DNA from: Myxococcales bacterium
GTDB lineage: Bacteria > Myxococcota_A > Polyangia > Haliangiales > Haliangiaceae
DNA: 64,000 nucleotides
Assembly (NCBI GenBank): GCA_016717005.1
Contig: JADJUF010000014.1
Location: forward strand, 323,230-387,229
Direction of reading: 5' to 3'
Below the pieces are notes generated by a model, which made no database searches, was not told where the DNA came from, and saw only the letters and a list, made by a program, of their open reading frames with translations. A program made the translations under genes and the position numbers. Positions within the stretch are counted from its first letter, which is position 1; each line of letters starts with the position of its first letter. Below are positions 41,735 to 52,475 of this stretch, one piece after another.

Positions 41735-42285
41735 CGCGCCCTCGACACCGCCGGGTGGCCGGCGATCGTGAACCGCAGCCGCCGGCGCGCCCACGGCCCG
41801 GCGTAGTCGACGCCGATCCGCGCGCTCGTGGCGATCGCGCGCGCGGGCACCCGGGCGCCGCGGCGGACGTGCAGCGCGTCGGCGTCGAGCGTGCGCCCGT
41901 GCTGCCCCGGGCCCAGGCCGAGCGCGCGCGTGACCTTGCCCGGACCGCGGCCGATCGCCGGATCGAGCGGCAGCCCGGCGGCGGGGGCGATCGCGCGCAC
42001 CAGCACCGCGCCGGCGCGGCCATCGCGATCCGCGACGATGTTGAACATCTGGTGGATCCCGTAGCACAGGTAGACGTAGGTCACGCCGCCCGGGCCGAAC
42101 ATCACGGCGGTGCGCGCGGTCGGCCCGAACCGCGCGTGCGACGCCCGGTCCTCGGGCCCGAGGTAGGCCTCGGTCTCGACGATCATCCCGGCGCGGGCGC
42201 CGTGGACCAGCACGCAGCCGAGCAGCGCGCGCGCCACCACCGGCGGCGGCCGCTGGAACCACGTCAGCCCCAGGCGCTCAGCCAT
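41731..42285 (-). CDS. 3-methyladenine DNA glycosylase, AAG/Mpg family
   Basis: Encodes 184 residues, normal for the AAG (MPG) family, which excises alkylated and deaminated purines. Family marks: ALLGCVLVH, the catalytic-Glu segment IVETEAYLGPEDRASHA, the TARTAVMFGPGG stretch and YVYLCYGIHQMFNIV, then VLVRAIAP and GPGKVTRALG. Start overlaps the exonuclease stop, and its own stop overlaps the ferredoxin start. Confidence 0.93.
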   Translation of the reverse strand: MAERLGLTWFQRPPPVVARALLGCVLVHGARAGMIVETEAYLGPEDRASHARFGPTARTAVMFGPGGVTYVYLCYGIHQMFNIVADRDGRAGAVLVRAIAPAAGLPLDPAIGRGPGKVTRALGLGPGQHGRTLDADALHVRRGARVPARAIATSARIGVDYAGPWARRRLRFTIAGHPAVSRAR

Positions 42286-43030
42286 CGCGCCGGGGCCGGT
42301 CGGGATCGGCGCACGCGAGCAGCTGGTCGCGATCGATCGCGGCGATGACGTCGGCGACCCGGGGCTCGGCGGCGAGCGCGTCGAGCAGCGCCGTGGCCGC
42401 GTCGACGTAGGCCGCCGGCGCCAGCACGCCCTGCAAGAGCCGGAACCGCAGCAGCACGAACGCGGTCTGGACCACGTCGGCCAGGCAGTAGGCCTGGATC
42501 TTGGCGAGCTGGCCGGCGCGGTACAGGCCCTCGACCTGCGAGCCGTCGACGCCGATCTTGCCGGGCAGGCCGAACAAGCGGGCGACCGCGTCGAGCGAGC
42601 CCGAGCGGGTGGCGCCGTGGTCGGCCAGCCAGTCGCACAGATCGATGTGGCCCTCCTCGCTGTAGCGGTAGCGCACGCCGCGCTCGCGGTAGTACCAGGC
42701 CAGCGGCACGCCGTGGCACAGCGACCGCAGCGCGATCACCGGCAGGTCGAACGCGCGGCCGTTGTAGGTCACCAGCACCGGCTTGGCGCGCCCGATCCAG
42801 CGCGACAGCTCGACCAGGACGTGCTGCTCGTCGGCGCGGTCGTCGCCGATGACGCCCAGCCGCCGCAGCCGGTAGTCGCGGTCCAGCCACAGGCAGCCGA
42901 TGACGATGATCCGGTGGGCCCAGGTCGGCGGGAACGGCGCCTCGACGCCCGGGGTCAGCTCGGGCCGGGACCAGCGGGTGGTGTCCGGCACCGTCTCGAG
43001 GTCGAGGACCAGGTACTGGGGCTCGGCCAT
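42278..43030 (-). CDS. PolB-related 3'-5' exonuclease (DEDDy)
   Basis: Encodes 250 residues of the predicted 3'-5' exonuclease family related to PolB. Motif I LVLDLETVP gives D10 and E12; motif II YNGRAFDLPVI gives D95; motif III YCLADVVQT gives Y181 and D185. That is the complete DEDDy set. The enzyme would trim DNA or RNA 3' ends. It heads a tightly overlapping three-gene unit with an AAG glycosylase and a ferredoxin. TACCGT lies eight bases before the ATG. Confidence 0.9.
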   Translation of the reverse strand: MAEPQYLVLDLETVPDTTRWSRPELTPGVEAPFPPTWAHRIIVIGCLWLDRDYRLRRLGVIGDDRADEQHVLVELSRWIGRAKPVLVTYNGRAFDLPVIALRSLCHGVPLAWYYRERGVRYRYSEEGHIDLCDWLADHGATRSGSLDAVARLFGLPGKIGVDGSQVEGLYRAGQLAKIQAYCLADVVQTAFVLLRFRLLQGVLAPAAYVDAATALLDALAAEPRVADVIAAIDRDQLLACADPDRPRRDG

Positions 43031-43168
43031 GGCGCTCGACGGTAGCGAATCGTGGCGGCCGCTGTCCCGCGCCGGGTGTGGAATCGGTCACGGCCACCTG
43101 CGCACCCGCGCGCACCCGACGACTTGCACCGTCGAAACGGTCATCGCCCAGCGCGTGGCGTTTGCCTC

Positions 43169-43196
43169 TTGCTCCCTCGCACCGGACGGCAATAAT
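43169..43196 (+). promoter_or_regulatory. Sigma70-like promoter, leaderless arrangement
   Basis: TTGCTC at 43169-43174, a 16-base spacer and AATAAT at 43191-43196 (5 of 6). The ATG of the CFI-box protein begins eight bases after the -10. Confidence 0.45.
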
Positions 43197-43204
43197 CGCA
43201 GACG

Positions 43205-44815
43205 ATGCGCACCGGCCTCGTCTCCGCCGCACTCCTCGCCGCCGCGACCCAGCTCGCCAGCCCGGTCGCGGCCGATCCGCAGTGCCGCGTGATCGATCTC
43301 GATCTGCAGCCGTCCGACGATCTGCAGATGGTGGCGTGGCTCGAGGACAGCGCCGGCAACTACATCGCGACCCTGTTCATCACCGACGCGGTCGGCCGCC
43401 GCGGCATCGGCAACCGCCCCGGCCGCTACGACTTCAACAGCGGCCCGCGCTGGCCCTACGGTCGCCGCATCACCACGTTCCCGATCTGGTCGCACAAGCA
43501 CGGCCTCGAGTTCCCGTCGCTGGAGTTCCAGAACCGCGACGACTCCAACCTGTCGCACCCGTTCAACCAGTCGTCGAGCGAGGCGTTCTTCTGTCGGCCG
43601 CTGGCGCCGAACGAGCCGGGCTGGGACACCGCCACCTGCAGCTCGCCGATCTTCACCGACAAGGGCAAGGTCACGGCCACCGGCACCTCGCTGTACCCGC
43701 CGCGCGAGGACATCGCCCGGGTCGACGGCATCGACGACCCCGCGGTCGGCATGTTCGACCAGATGAACCCGTTCGACGAGGTGTCGCAGGCGACGCCCGC
43801 CGCCGACCTGCCGTTCTCGCTGAGCTGGCCGATGCCGGGCGATCTGCCCCAGGGCGACTACGTGGTCGTGGTCGAGGTCAACAAGGAGTTCGACCACAAC
43901 AGCTCGTACCGGCCCGAGGATCGGCCGTCGCCGACCGGCATCCCGTGGAGCAACTACGGCCTGCCCTACCGCGGCCAGCCATCGGTGGTGTACCGGCTGC
44001 CGGTGACCGTCGGGACCAGCACGATGACCGCGATGACCGCGACCTACGCCGGCTACGGCGATCCTGACGACGGCGACGGGGTCGACGGCGACCTGCGCGC
44101 CCCCGACGCCACGATCTCGACTGGCGTGCCCGGCTCCGGCGCCGCCCGCCTGCTGCTGCGCACCGACGGCGCCGACACGTTCCGCGTCCGCGCCACCGCG
44201 CGGCCCGAGGACGACTCGATCCCGCCCGGCCCGGCCACCGAGCTGGGCGCGCCCGAGCTCACGCCCACCGCCGCCACGATCACGTTCGTCGCGCCCGGCG
44301 ACGACGGCGGCGCCACGCCGGTGACCGGCTACGAGGTCCGCTACCGCGCGGTCGAGCCGATCACCGACGCCAACTTCGCGACCTCGTCGCCGATCTCGCA
44401 GGCGATCGCGCCCGACGACCCCGGCCAGGTGCAGCTGTTCGATCTGACCGGCCTCCTGCCCGAGACCACCTACTACGTCGCGGTGCGCGCCTACGACGAG
44501 TGCCGCAACTACGGGCCGATCGCGACCGCCAGCTTCACCACGCCGGCCCGGGCCGCGGGCGAGGTCGACGCGTGCTTCGTCGCGACCGCCGCGTACGGCA
44601 CGCTCATGGCCAACGAGGTCAGCCACCTGCGCCAGTTCCGCGACGGCCTGCTGCGGCGGAGCGTGCTCGGCGAGCTGTTCGTCGAGACCTACTACGCGGT
44701 CGGCCCGGCGTTCGCCACCGTGGTCGATCACTCCGATCCGCTGCGCGCGGCGGCCCGCGACGGGCTCGGGCCGCTGGTCGGCCTGGTGCGCGGCCTCAAG
44801 TACGAGGCCCCGTAG
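43205..44815 (+). CDS. Exported protein with fibronectin type III domain and CFI-box C-terminus
   Basis: Encodes 536 residues. Signal peptide of about 23 residues ending PVAADPQ. Residues 25-290 are a Trp/Pro/Asn-rich beta domain with paired Cys. A fibronectin type III module follows (about 340-450: ELTPTAATITFVAPGDDGG, VTGYEVRYRAVEP, LLPETTYYVAVRAYDECRNYG). The last 85 residues begin CFVATAAYGTLMANEV, the CFI-box C-terminal domain known from many exported proteins of Myxococcota and relatives. Probably surface-located; role unknown. Confidence 0.88.
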   Translation: MRTGLVSAALLAAATQLASPVAADPQCRVIDLDLQPSDDLQMVAWLEDSAGNYIATLFITDAVGRRGIGNRPGRYDFNSGPRWPYGRRITTFPIWSHKHGLEFPSLEFQNRDDSNLSHPFNQSSSEAFFCRPLAPNEPGWDTATCSSPIFTDKGKVTATGTSLYPPREDIARVDGIDDPAVGMFDQMNPFDEVSQATPAADLPFSLSWPMPGDLPQGDYVVVVEVNKEFDHNSSYRPEDRPSPTGIPWSNYGLPYRGQPSVVYRLPVTVGTSTMTAMTATYAGYGDPDDGDGVDGDLRAPDATISTGVPGSGAARLLLRTDGADTFRVRATARPEDDSIPPGPATELGAPELTPTAATITFVAPGDDGGATPVTGYEVRYRAVEPITDANFATSSPISQAIAPDDPGQVQLFDLTGLLPETTYYVAVRAYDECRNYGPIATASFTTPARAAGEVDACFVATAAYGTLMANEVSHLRQFRDGLLRRSVLGELFVETYYAVGPAFATVVDHSDPLRAAARDGLGPLVGLVRGLKYEAP

Positions 44816-44836
44816 CGCCGGCCTGGGCGCCCGCGG

Positions 44837-44842
44837 TATCGT
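44837..44842 (+). promoter_or_regulatory. -10-like element, leaderless arrangement
   Basis: TATCGT seven bases before the ATG of the small lipoprotein. Confidence 0.35.
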
Positions 44843-44849
44843 CACCGCG

Positions 44850-45059
44850 ATGCGCACCGCCCTCGCCCTGTCCTTCGTCCTCGCCCTCGCCGCCTGCGGT
44901 GGCAAGGCCAAGCCCGCCACCACGCCCGCGCCCGACGCCACCGCGGTCGAGTCGGCCGCGCCCGGCGGCGACGACCAGTCGACCGACGACGAGGACGGCG
45001 CGCCCAAGGGCGGCGATCCCGACGAGGCCAGCGCCGACCCCTGCGGCGGCGGCGAGTAG
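44850..45059 (+). CDS. Small acidic lipoprotein
   Basis: Encodes 69 residues. Signal peptide with LALAAC lipobox (Cys at 16), then GGKAKPATTPAPD and an Asp/Glu/Gly-rich disordered tail ending DPCGGGE. Too short for a folded domain; a typical small surface lipoprotein of this group. Confidence 0.75.
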   Translation: MRTALALSFVLALAACGGKAKPATTPAPDATAVESAAPGGDDQSTDDEDGAPKGGDPDEASADPCGGGE

Positions 45060-45102
45060 CCCGCGGGCTTGCCCACGCCCCCGGGCTGGGTGCTAATCAC
45101 GC

Positions 45103-46365
45103 GTGCTCGCCGATCTGCTCGCCTTCCTCCACGCCGCGCCCACGCCGTTCCACGCCGTCGACGAGGCCCGCCGGCGCCTCGACGCCGCCGGCTTCCGCGC
45201 GCTGTCCGAGGCAGCGCCCTGGGACCAGCTCGCGCCCGGCGCGTACCACGTCACCACTAGCGAGACCAACCTGCTGGCGTTCGTGGTCCCGGCCGACCCG
45301 GCCGCGCGCGGGCGCTACCGGATCGTCGGCGCCCACACCGACAGCCCCAACCTGCGGCTCAAGCCCAACCCCGAGTACACCGTCGAGGGCTACGCCCAGC
45401 TCGGGGTCGAGGTCTACGGCGGCGCGCTGCTCAACTCGTGGCTCGATCGCGATCTCGGGATCGCCGGGCGGCTGCTGGTGCGTGACGGCGACGAGCTGGT
45501 CGGCCGCCTGGTCCGGATCGATCGGCCGGTGGCGCGGGTGCCGCAGCTCGCGATCCACCTCGACCGCGACGTCAACGACAAGGGCGTCGCGCTCAACCGC
45601 CAGGAGCACCTGGCGCCGGTGTTCGGCCTGGCGACCGGCGCGCGCTCGCTGACCGCGCAGCTCGCCGACGCCGCCGGGGTCGACGCCGACGCCATCGTCG
45701 GCCGCGAGCTGATGCTCTACGATCTGACCGCGCCGACCGTGGCCGGGCCGGCCGACGAGTTCATCTTCTCGGCCCGCCTCGACAACCTGGCGATGGCCCA
45801 CGCCGCGACGACGGCGCTGTGCGCGGCGGGCGCGGCGCCGACGCTCGCGTCGATCCCGGTGATCGCGCTGTTCGATCACGAGGAGGTCGGCAGCGCCAGC
45901 GCGGCCGGCGCCGGCGGCGCGGTCCTGCCGCGGGTGCTCGAGCGCCTGGTCGGCTCGCGCGAGGCGTTCCACCAGGCGTGCGCGCGCTCGACCTGCGTCT
46001 CGGCCGACATGGCCCACGCGGTCCACCCCAACTACCCCGGCCGCCACGAGCCCCGCCACAAGCCGGTGCTCAACGGCGGCCCGGTGATCAAGACCAACGC
46101 GCAGCAGCGCTACGCGACCACCGCCGCGACCGCCGCGATGTTCGCCGAGCTGTGCCGGCTCGAGGGCGTGCCGGTCCAGCACTACGCCCACCGCACCGAC
46201 CTGCCGTGCGGCTCGACGATCGGGCCGATCACCTCGACCCTGCTCGGCATCGCGACCGTCGACGTCGGCAACCCGATGCTCAGCATGCACTCGGCCCGCG
46301 AGATGGGCGGCAGCGCCGATGCGGCGCTGATGACCCGGGTGCTGGCGCGCTACCTGCAGACCTGA
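45103..46365 (+). CDS. M18-family aspartyl aminopeptidase
   Basis: Encodes 420 residues with GTG start. M18 zinc aminopeptidase: GAHTDSPNLRLKP (first His and following Asp region), ARLDNLAMAHAA (bridging Asp), FDHEEVGSAS (catalytic and metal Glu pair) and a C-terminal MHSAREMGG with the last His. Length and motif order match bacterial ApeB/DAP. It removes N-terminal, often acidic, residues. Cytoplasmic. GCTAAT lies five bases before the GTG. Confidence 0.94.
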   Translation: MLADLLAFLHAAPTPFHAVDEARRRLDAAGFRALSEAAPWDQLAPGAYHVTTSETNLLAFVVPADPAARGRYRIVGAHTDSPNLRLKPNPEYTVEGYAQLGVEVYGGALLNSWLDRDLGIAGRLLVRDGDELVGRLVRIDRPVARVPQLAIHLDRDVNDKGVALNRQEHLAPVFGLATGARSLTAQLADAAGVDADAIVGRELMLYDLTAPTVAGPADEFIFSARLDNLAMAHAATTALCAAGAAPTLASIPVIALFDHEEVGSASAAGAGGAVLPRVLERLVGSREAFHQACARSTCVSADMAHAVHPNYPGRHEPRHKPVLNGGPVIKTNAQQRYATTAATAAMFAELCRLEGVPVQHYAHRTDLPCGSTIGPITSTLLGIATVDVGNPMLSMHSAREMGGSADAALMTRVLARYLQT

Positions 46366-46367
46366 CG

Positions 46368-46499
46368 ATGGCGACCTGGCCCCAGGCCGAGCGCGTCATC
46401 CCCGCGCTGCCGCTGACCCGCGCCAGCGCCGAGGCCGCCCGAGCGGGCGCGCCGCGGCGCTACACCTCGAGCCGCACGTCGACGAACTCGCCCGGCTGA
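46368..46499 (+). pseudogene. Possible truncated ORF after the M18 gene
   Basis: ATG two bases after the M18 stop opens a 43-codon frame starting MATWPQAERVIPALPL. The first 30 codons look coding; the end runs into the distal copy of the duplicated boxB tail, on the opposite strand. It may be the 5' remnant of a coupled gene cut by that rearrangement, or chance. Confidence 0.3.
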
Positions 46500-46548
46500 C
46501 CGTTGATGCCCTTGTTCGGCGGCGCGATCCAGCTCGCCATCCCCGGTC

Positions 46549-47967
<1,419 letters not shown>

Positions 47968-48021
47968 GGCGTGGCCTCGCTGGATCGTGGGAGGGGGTGG
48001 TCGGCCGTGCGGTGGGGTGAA

Positions 48022-49657
48022 TCAGGTGCGCAGCAGCTGGAAGACCGGGCGCTCGGGCCGGCCGTACAAGGTCAGCGCGCCGTGCTCGCCGGTCGAGTTG
48101 GCGCGGGTGAAGATCCAGTTCTGCCAGGCGCTGAGGCGCCCGAAGACCTTGGTCTCCATCGTCTCGGGGCCGACGAAGCGGAGCGACGCCTCCATGCCGG
48201 TCAGCGCGTCGGGCGACAGCGACACCCGCTCCTCGACCGCGATGCGCAGCTCGTCGGCGAAGTCGATGTCGTCGAGCGCGACCGTGGCCAGGCCGAGCGC
48301 GTCGGCGTCCTCGCTGGCGATCGGCCCGTCGGCGCCGCGGCCGAGGACCTTGGCGACGTCGGCCGGCGCGCCGTAGAACCGGGCCTCGAGCCGGGTCAGG
48401 CCGGTCGCCATCGGGTTGGCGCCGGCGTTGGCGACCGAGGTCGCGACCGCGACGCGCGCGTCGCCGTCGATCAGCATGTAGAACCGGTCGGCGGCCAGCG
48501 CCACCTCGAGCAGCACGCCGGCGAAGCAGCTGTCGGCGGCGTCGGCGACCGCGTAGAGCGAGCGCGCGGTGTTGTCGAGGCGCTTGAGCACGCGCCGCTG
48601 CAGCAGCCGGACCTCGCGCGCGAAGCCCGAGCCGTCCTTGGCCAGGGCCTCGTCGTGGGCGATGACCGCGGCCCGATCGCCGGAGGTGCGCAGCAGCACG
48701 ACCGCGACCTCGGGGTGATCGAACCGCAGCCGCAGGAGCGCGTCGTCGAGCTCGCGGAACGCGCGCAGGCTCCACAGGTCGGCGCCGGCGCTCGCGGCCA
48801 CGGCCGGGGCCGGCGTGGTCGGCGCCGCGATCGCGATGGTCGCGGTGCGCGCGGCCCGATCGACCGAGAGCGTCACGTGCCGGTAGCTGAGCGTGTCCTT
48901 GGCCAGGGTCGGCGCCAGCGCGTCGAGCGCGACCGCGGGCCCCCTGGCGACGCCGGCGGCGGACGCGGCCAGGGCCTTGGCCCGGACCGCGACCTCGGCG
49001 TCCCACTTCGAGCGCGCGACCAGGCCGTCGACCAGGCCCCAGTCCTTGGCGCGCTTGCCCTTGATGCCCTCGGCCACGGTGCAGAACACGTCGGCGCGAT
49101 CGCGCCGGACCTTGCGCTTGTCGACCAGGCGCGTGAGGCCGCCGGTGCCCGGGCAGCACCGCGAGCAGCGGCGTCTCGGGGAACGACACCGCCGAGCTGC
49201 CGTCGTCGACCAGGACGATGTCGTCGCACGCCAGCGCGAGCTCGTAGCCGCCGCCGGCGGTCGTGCCCTTGCACGCGGCCAGGAACTTCAGGCCCGAGTG
49301 GGCGCTGGCGTCCTCGAGGTAGCACCGGGTCTCGTTGGTGAACTTGCAGAAGTTCACCTTGAACGTGTGGGTCGACAGCCCGAGCATGTAGATGTTCGCG
49401 CCCGAGCAGAACACCCGGTCGAGGTCGGCGGTGACCACACACGCGCGCACCTCGGGGTGCTCGAACCGCAGCCGTTGCAGCGCGTCGGCCAGCTCGATGT
49501 CGACCGACAGGTCGTAGCTGTTGAGCTTGAGCTCGTAGCCGGGCTTGTGGGGGTGATCGCCATCCACCGCCATCGTCAGCGTGGCCAGCTCGCCGTCGAC
49601 GGCGAGCTTCCAGTGGTGGTAGCGGCTGGGGTGGGTCTCGAACGACGTCGGATCCAT
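48022..49657 (-). CDS. boxC: Benzoyl-CoA-dihydrodiol lyase BoxC (frameshifted near 49151)
   Basis: About 544 residues when one base is removed, matching the BoxC family length. It cleaves the ring of 2,3-epoxybenzoyl-CoA with loss of formate; the fold is a crotonase duplicate. Visible: DRVFCSGANIYMLG (oxyanion loop), CKGTTAGGGYELALACDD, VFCTVAEGIKGKRAKDWGLVD, and the second crotonase-like half. The frame breaks at about codon 170. The run CCCGGG around 49148-49153 has one base too many; with it removed the text reads LPGTGGLTRLVDKRKVRRDR, as expected. ATG at 49657 is followed by MDPTSFETHP. Sequencing error or a recent mutation. Confidence 0.88.
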
Positions 49658-49690
49658 GGAGTGACGATCTACCGCAGGGGGCGCTGGGGT

Positions 49691-49712
49691 CGCAAGCAGT
49701 TTAGTGCTTGCG
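49691..49712. promoter_or_regulatory. Inverted repeat in boxC-boxR intergenic region, candidate BoxR operator
   Basis: CGCAAGCA-N6-TGCTTGCG, a perfect 8-bp-arm palindrome. It overlaps both candidate -35 boxes: TTGCGC for boxR (49708-49713) and TTGCGA for boxC on the minus strand. That position suits repression of both divergent units by BoxR. Confidence 0.65.
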
Positions 49713-49731
49713 CGGCGCCACAAAGCGGAAC

Positions 49732-49737
49732 TATATT
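49732..49737 (+). promoter_or_regulatory. -10 element of boxR, leaderless arrangement
   Basis: TATATT (5 of 6) with TTGCGC 18 bases upstream; the ATG of boxR begins seven bases after it. Confidence 0.5.
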
Positions 49738-49744
49738 GCCGCCG

Positions 49745-50491
<747 letters not shown>

Positions 50492-50836
50492 CGCGCGCGC
50501 CGCGCCGCGCGCTACGCGCTGGCCGATCACACGATCGACACCAGCCGCCGCACCGCCACCGCCGTCGTCGACGAGCTGGTCGCCCTGGCCGGCTAGCGCG
50601 CGCGCCGCCCCGCGCGACCGCTGGCCGATCCACGATCGACACCAGCCACCGCACCGCCACCGCCGTCGTCGACGCGCTGGTCGCCCTGGCCGGCGAGCGC
50701 GCGCCGCGCCGCGCGCTACGCGCTGGCCGATCACACGATCGACACCAGCCGCCGCACCGCCACCGCCGTCGTCGACGCGCTGGTCGCCCTGGCCGGCTAG
50801 CGCGCCGCGCCGCGCCAGCGCGCGGCCCGACGCCGC

Positions 50837-51793
50837 TCAGGCCCGACGCAGCGTCTCGGCCAGCAGCCCCAGCTCGCGGCCGCGCGCCGACGACATCCGC
50901 CACACCAGCCCGACGTCGCGCCCGGGCGACACGCCCGTGAACGCGACCGCCTCGAGGCCGCTGCCGCGCCCGGCCAGGGCCGGGGCCGCGCGCGCCGGCA
51001 AGAGCGTCACGCCCAGACCGCCGGCGACCATCTGCGCCAGCGTCGGCAGGCTGGTCGCGCGCAGCTCCCCCGACTCGTGGGCCCCGGCCGCGCTGCACAC
51101 CGCCAGCGCCTGATCGCGCAGGCAGTGGCCGTCCTCGAGCAGGAGCACGGTCTCGCCGTCGAGGTCGGCCTCGCGCACCGCGGCCTTGCGCAGGAGCGCG
51201 TGGCCGCGCGGCGCCGCCAGCAGGAAGTCCTCGCGGTAGAGCCGCACCGCGGCCAGGTCCCCGGGGACCGGCAGCGCCAGGACGCCGGCATCGAGGCGAC
51301 CGTCGTCGAGCTGGGCCAGGATGGTCGCGGTGCGCTCCTCGCGCAAGATCAGCTGCAGGCGCGGAAACCGGGCCCGCACCGCCGGCAGCGCCCGCGGCAG
51401 CAGGTACGGCGCGATCGTCGGGATCACGCCCAGGCGCAGGCGGCCGGTCAGCGGCTCGGCGGCCCCGCGGGCGGTGTCGAGCACCGCGCCGGCGGCGGTG
51501 ATGACCGCGCGCGCGCGCCCGACGATCTCGGCGCCGGCCGGGGTCACCAGCACCTTGCGGCGATCGCGCTCGAACAGCTGCACGCCGAGCGCGGCCTCGA
51601 GCGCGGCGATCTGGGCGCTCAGGGCGGGCTGCGTGACGGCGCACGAGGTGGCCGCGCGGCGGAAGCTCTTCTCGTCGGCGACCGCCACCGCGTACTCGAG
51701 CTGGCGCAGCGTGAACGTGGCGGCTGGCGACGGGCGCCCCGGCGGGGGCGCGGACGCGGGCGCGCGGCTGGGGCGAGGACGGCGCGTGGCCAT
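50837..51793 (-). CDS. oxyR: OxyR-type LysR regulator
   Basis: Encodes 318 residues from the ATG at 51793. A Pro/Ala/Arg-rich 25-residue N-terminal extension precedes the LysR HTH (FTLRQLEYAVAVADEKSFRRAA, VTQPALSAQIAALE). In the sensor domain the redox pair is conserved: C224 and C233 in LLLEDGHCLRDQALAVC, with the same nine-residue spacing as C199-C208 of E. coli OxyR. Peroxide would form the disulfide and switch DNA binding. Divergent from ahpC-ahpD, with an OxyR-like site directly before its start codon, so it probably regulates itself. Confidence 0.94.
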   Translation of the reverse strand: MATRRPRPSRAPASAPPPGRPSPAATFTLRQLEYAVAVADEKSFRRAATSCAVTQPALSAQIAALEAALGVQLFERDRRKVLVTPAGAEIVGRARAVITAAGAVLDTARGAAEPLTGRLRLGVIPTIAPYLLPRALPAVRARFPRLQLILREERTATILAQLDDGRLDAGVLALPVPGDLAAVRLYREDFLLAAPRGHALLRKAAVREADLDGETVLLLEDGHCLRDQALAVCSAAGAHESGELRATSLPTLAQMVAGGLGVTLLPARAAPALAGRGSGLEAVAFTGVSPGRDVGLVWRMSSARGRELGLLAETLRRA

Positions 51794-51796
51794 GTG

Positions 51797-51833
51797 ATAG
51801 CCACAGACTATCACGACCATGGCCGTGGACAAT
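51797..51833. promoter_or_regulatory. OxyR binding site (four half-sites)
   Basis: ATAG-N7-CTAT-N7-ATGG-N7-CAAT: two perfect and two one-mismatch tetranucleotides at the exact OxyR spacing (ATAG-N7-CTAT-N7-ATAG-N7-CTAT). The first half is part of a perfect GTGATAG-N7-CTATCAC repeat (51794-51814). It abuts the oxyR ATG and lies 75 bases before ahpC. Confidence 0.88.
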
Positions 51834-51907
51834 TGGCGTTATGTCCAGCCCGGCCCCAAGGTGCCTCCACACCGCGGCGCCGCCGCTCATCCCACAGGAG
51901 ACACGAC

Positions 51908-52447
51908 ATGCTCACCATCGGCGATCAGTTCCCCACCTTCTCGGCCCAGGCGGTCGTGGCGCTCGAGCCCGGCCGCGAGTTCGCGACCCTCGACGACACC
52001 AGCTTCGCCGGCAAGTGGAAGGTCTACTTCTTCTGGCCCAAGGACTTCACGTTCGTGTGCCCGACCGAGATCGCCGGCTTCGGCAAGCTCGACGGCGACT
52101 TCCGGGACCGCGACGCCCAGCTGCTCGGCGTCTCGACCGACAGCGAGTTCGTGCACCTCGCCTGGCGCAAGCAGCACCCCGACCTGCGCGACCTGCCGTT
52201 CCCGATGATCGCCGATCTGCGGCGCGAGCTGGCCGAGGGCACCGGCGTGCTCGACCGCGCCGCCGGCGTGGCCCGGCGCGCGACGTTCATCGTCGATCCC
52301 CAGGGCGTGATCCGCTTCGTCGAGGTCACCGACATGAACGTCGGCCGCAACCCGGCCGAGGTCCTGCGCGTGCTCGACGCGCTGCAGACCGACGAGCTGT
52401 GCCCGTGCAACTGGACCAAGGGCGCCGCGACGCTGAGTGCCGCGTGA
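51908..52447 (+). CDS. ahpC: Alkyl hydroperoxide reductase C (2-Cys peroxiredoxin, AhpE/AhpC type)
   Basis: Encodes 179 residues. Peroxidatic Cys C51 in FTFVCPTEI with family Thr and Glu; resolving cysteines in the C-terminal ELCPCNW (C165/C167), the double-Cys tail typical of AhpC that pairs with AhpD. AGGAG lies before the ATG. It reduces hydrogen, alkyl and nitro peroxides in the cytoplasm. Followed 28 bases later by ahpD and controlled by the OxyR site upstream. Confidence 0.95.
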   Translation: MLTIGDQFPTFSAQAVVALEPGREFATLDDTSFAGKWKVYFFWPKDFTFVCPTEIAGFGKLDGDFRDRDAQLLGVSTDSEFVHLAWRKQHPDLRDLPFPMIADLRRELAEGTGVLDRAAGVARRATFIVDPQGVIRFVEVTDMNVGRNPAEVLRVLDALQTDELCPCNWTKGAATLSAA

Positions 52448-52475
52448 GCGCGCCCCGATCGATCTGGAGGCCGCG

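Noticed and set aside
51908..52447. ahpC starting further upstream in the same open frame
   Set aside because: The frame is open for long upstream, but that DNA is antisense to oxyR; the ATG at 51908 has a good ribosome site and gives the normal length.
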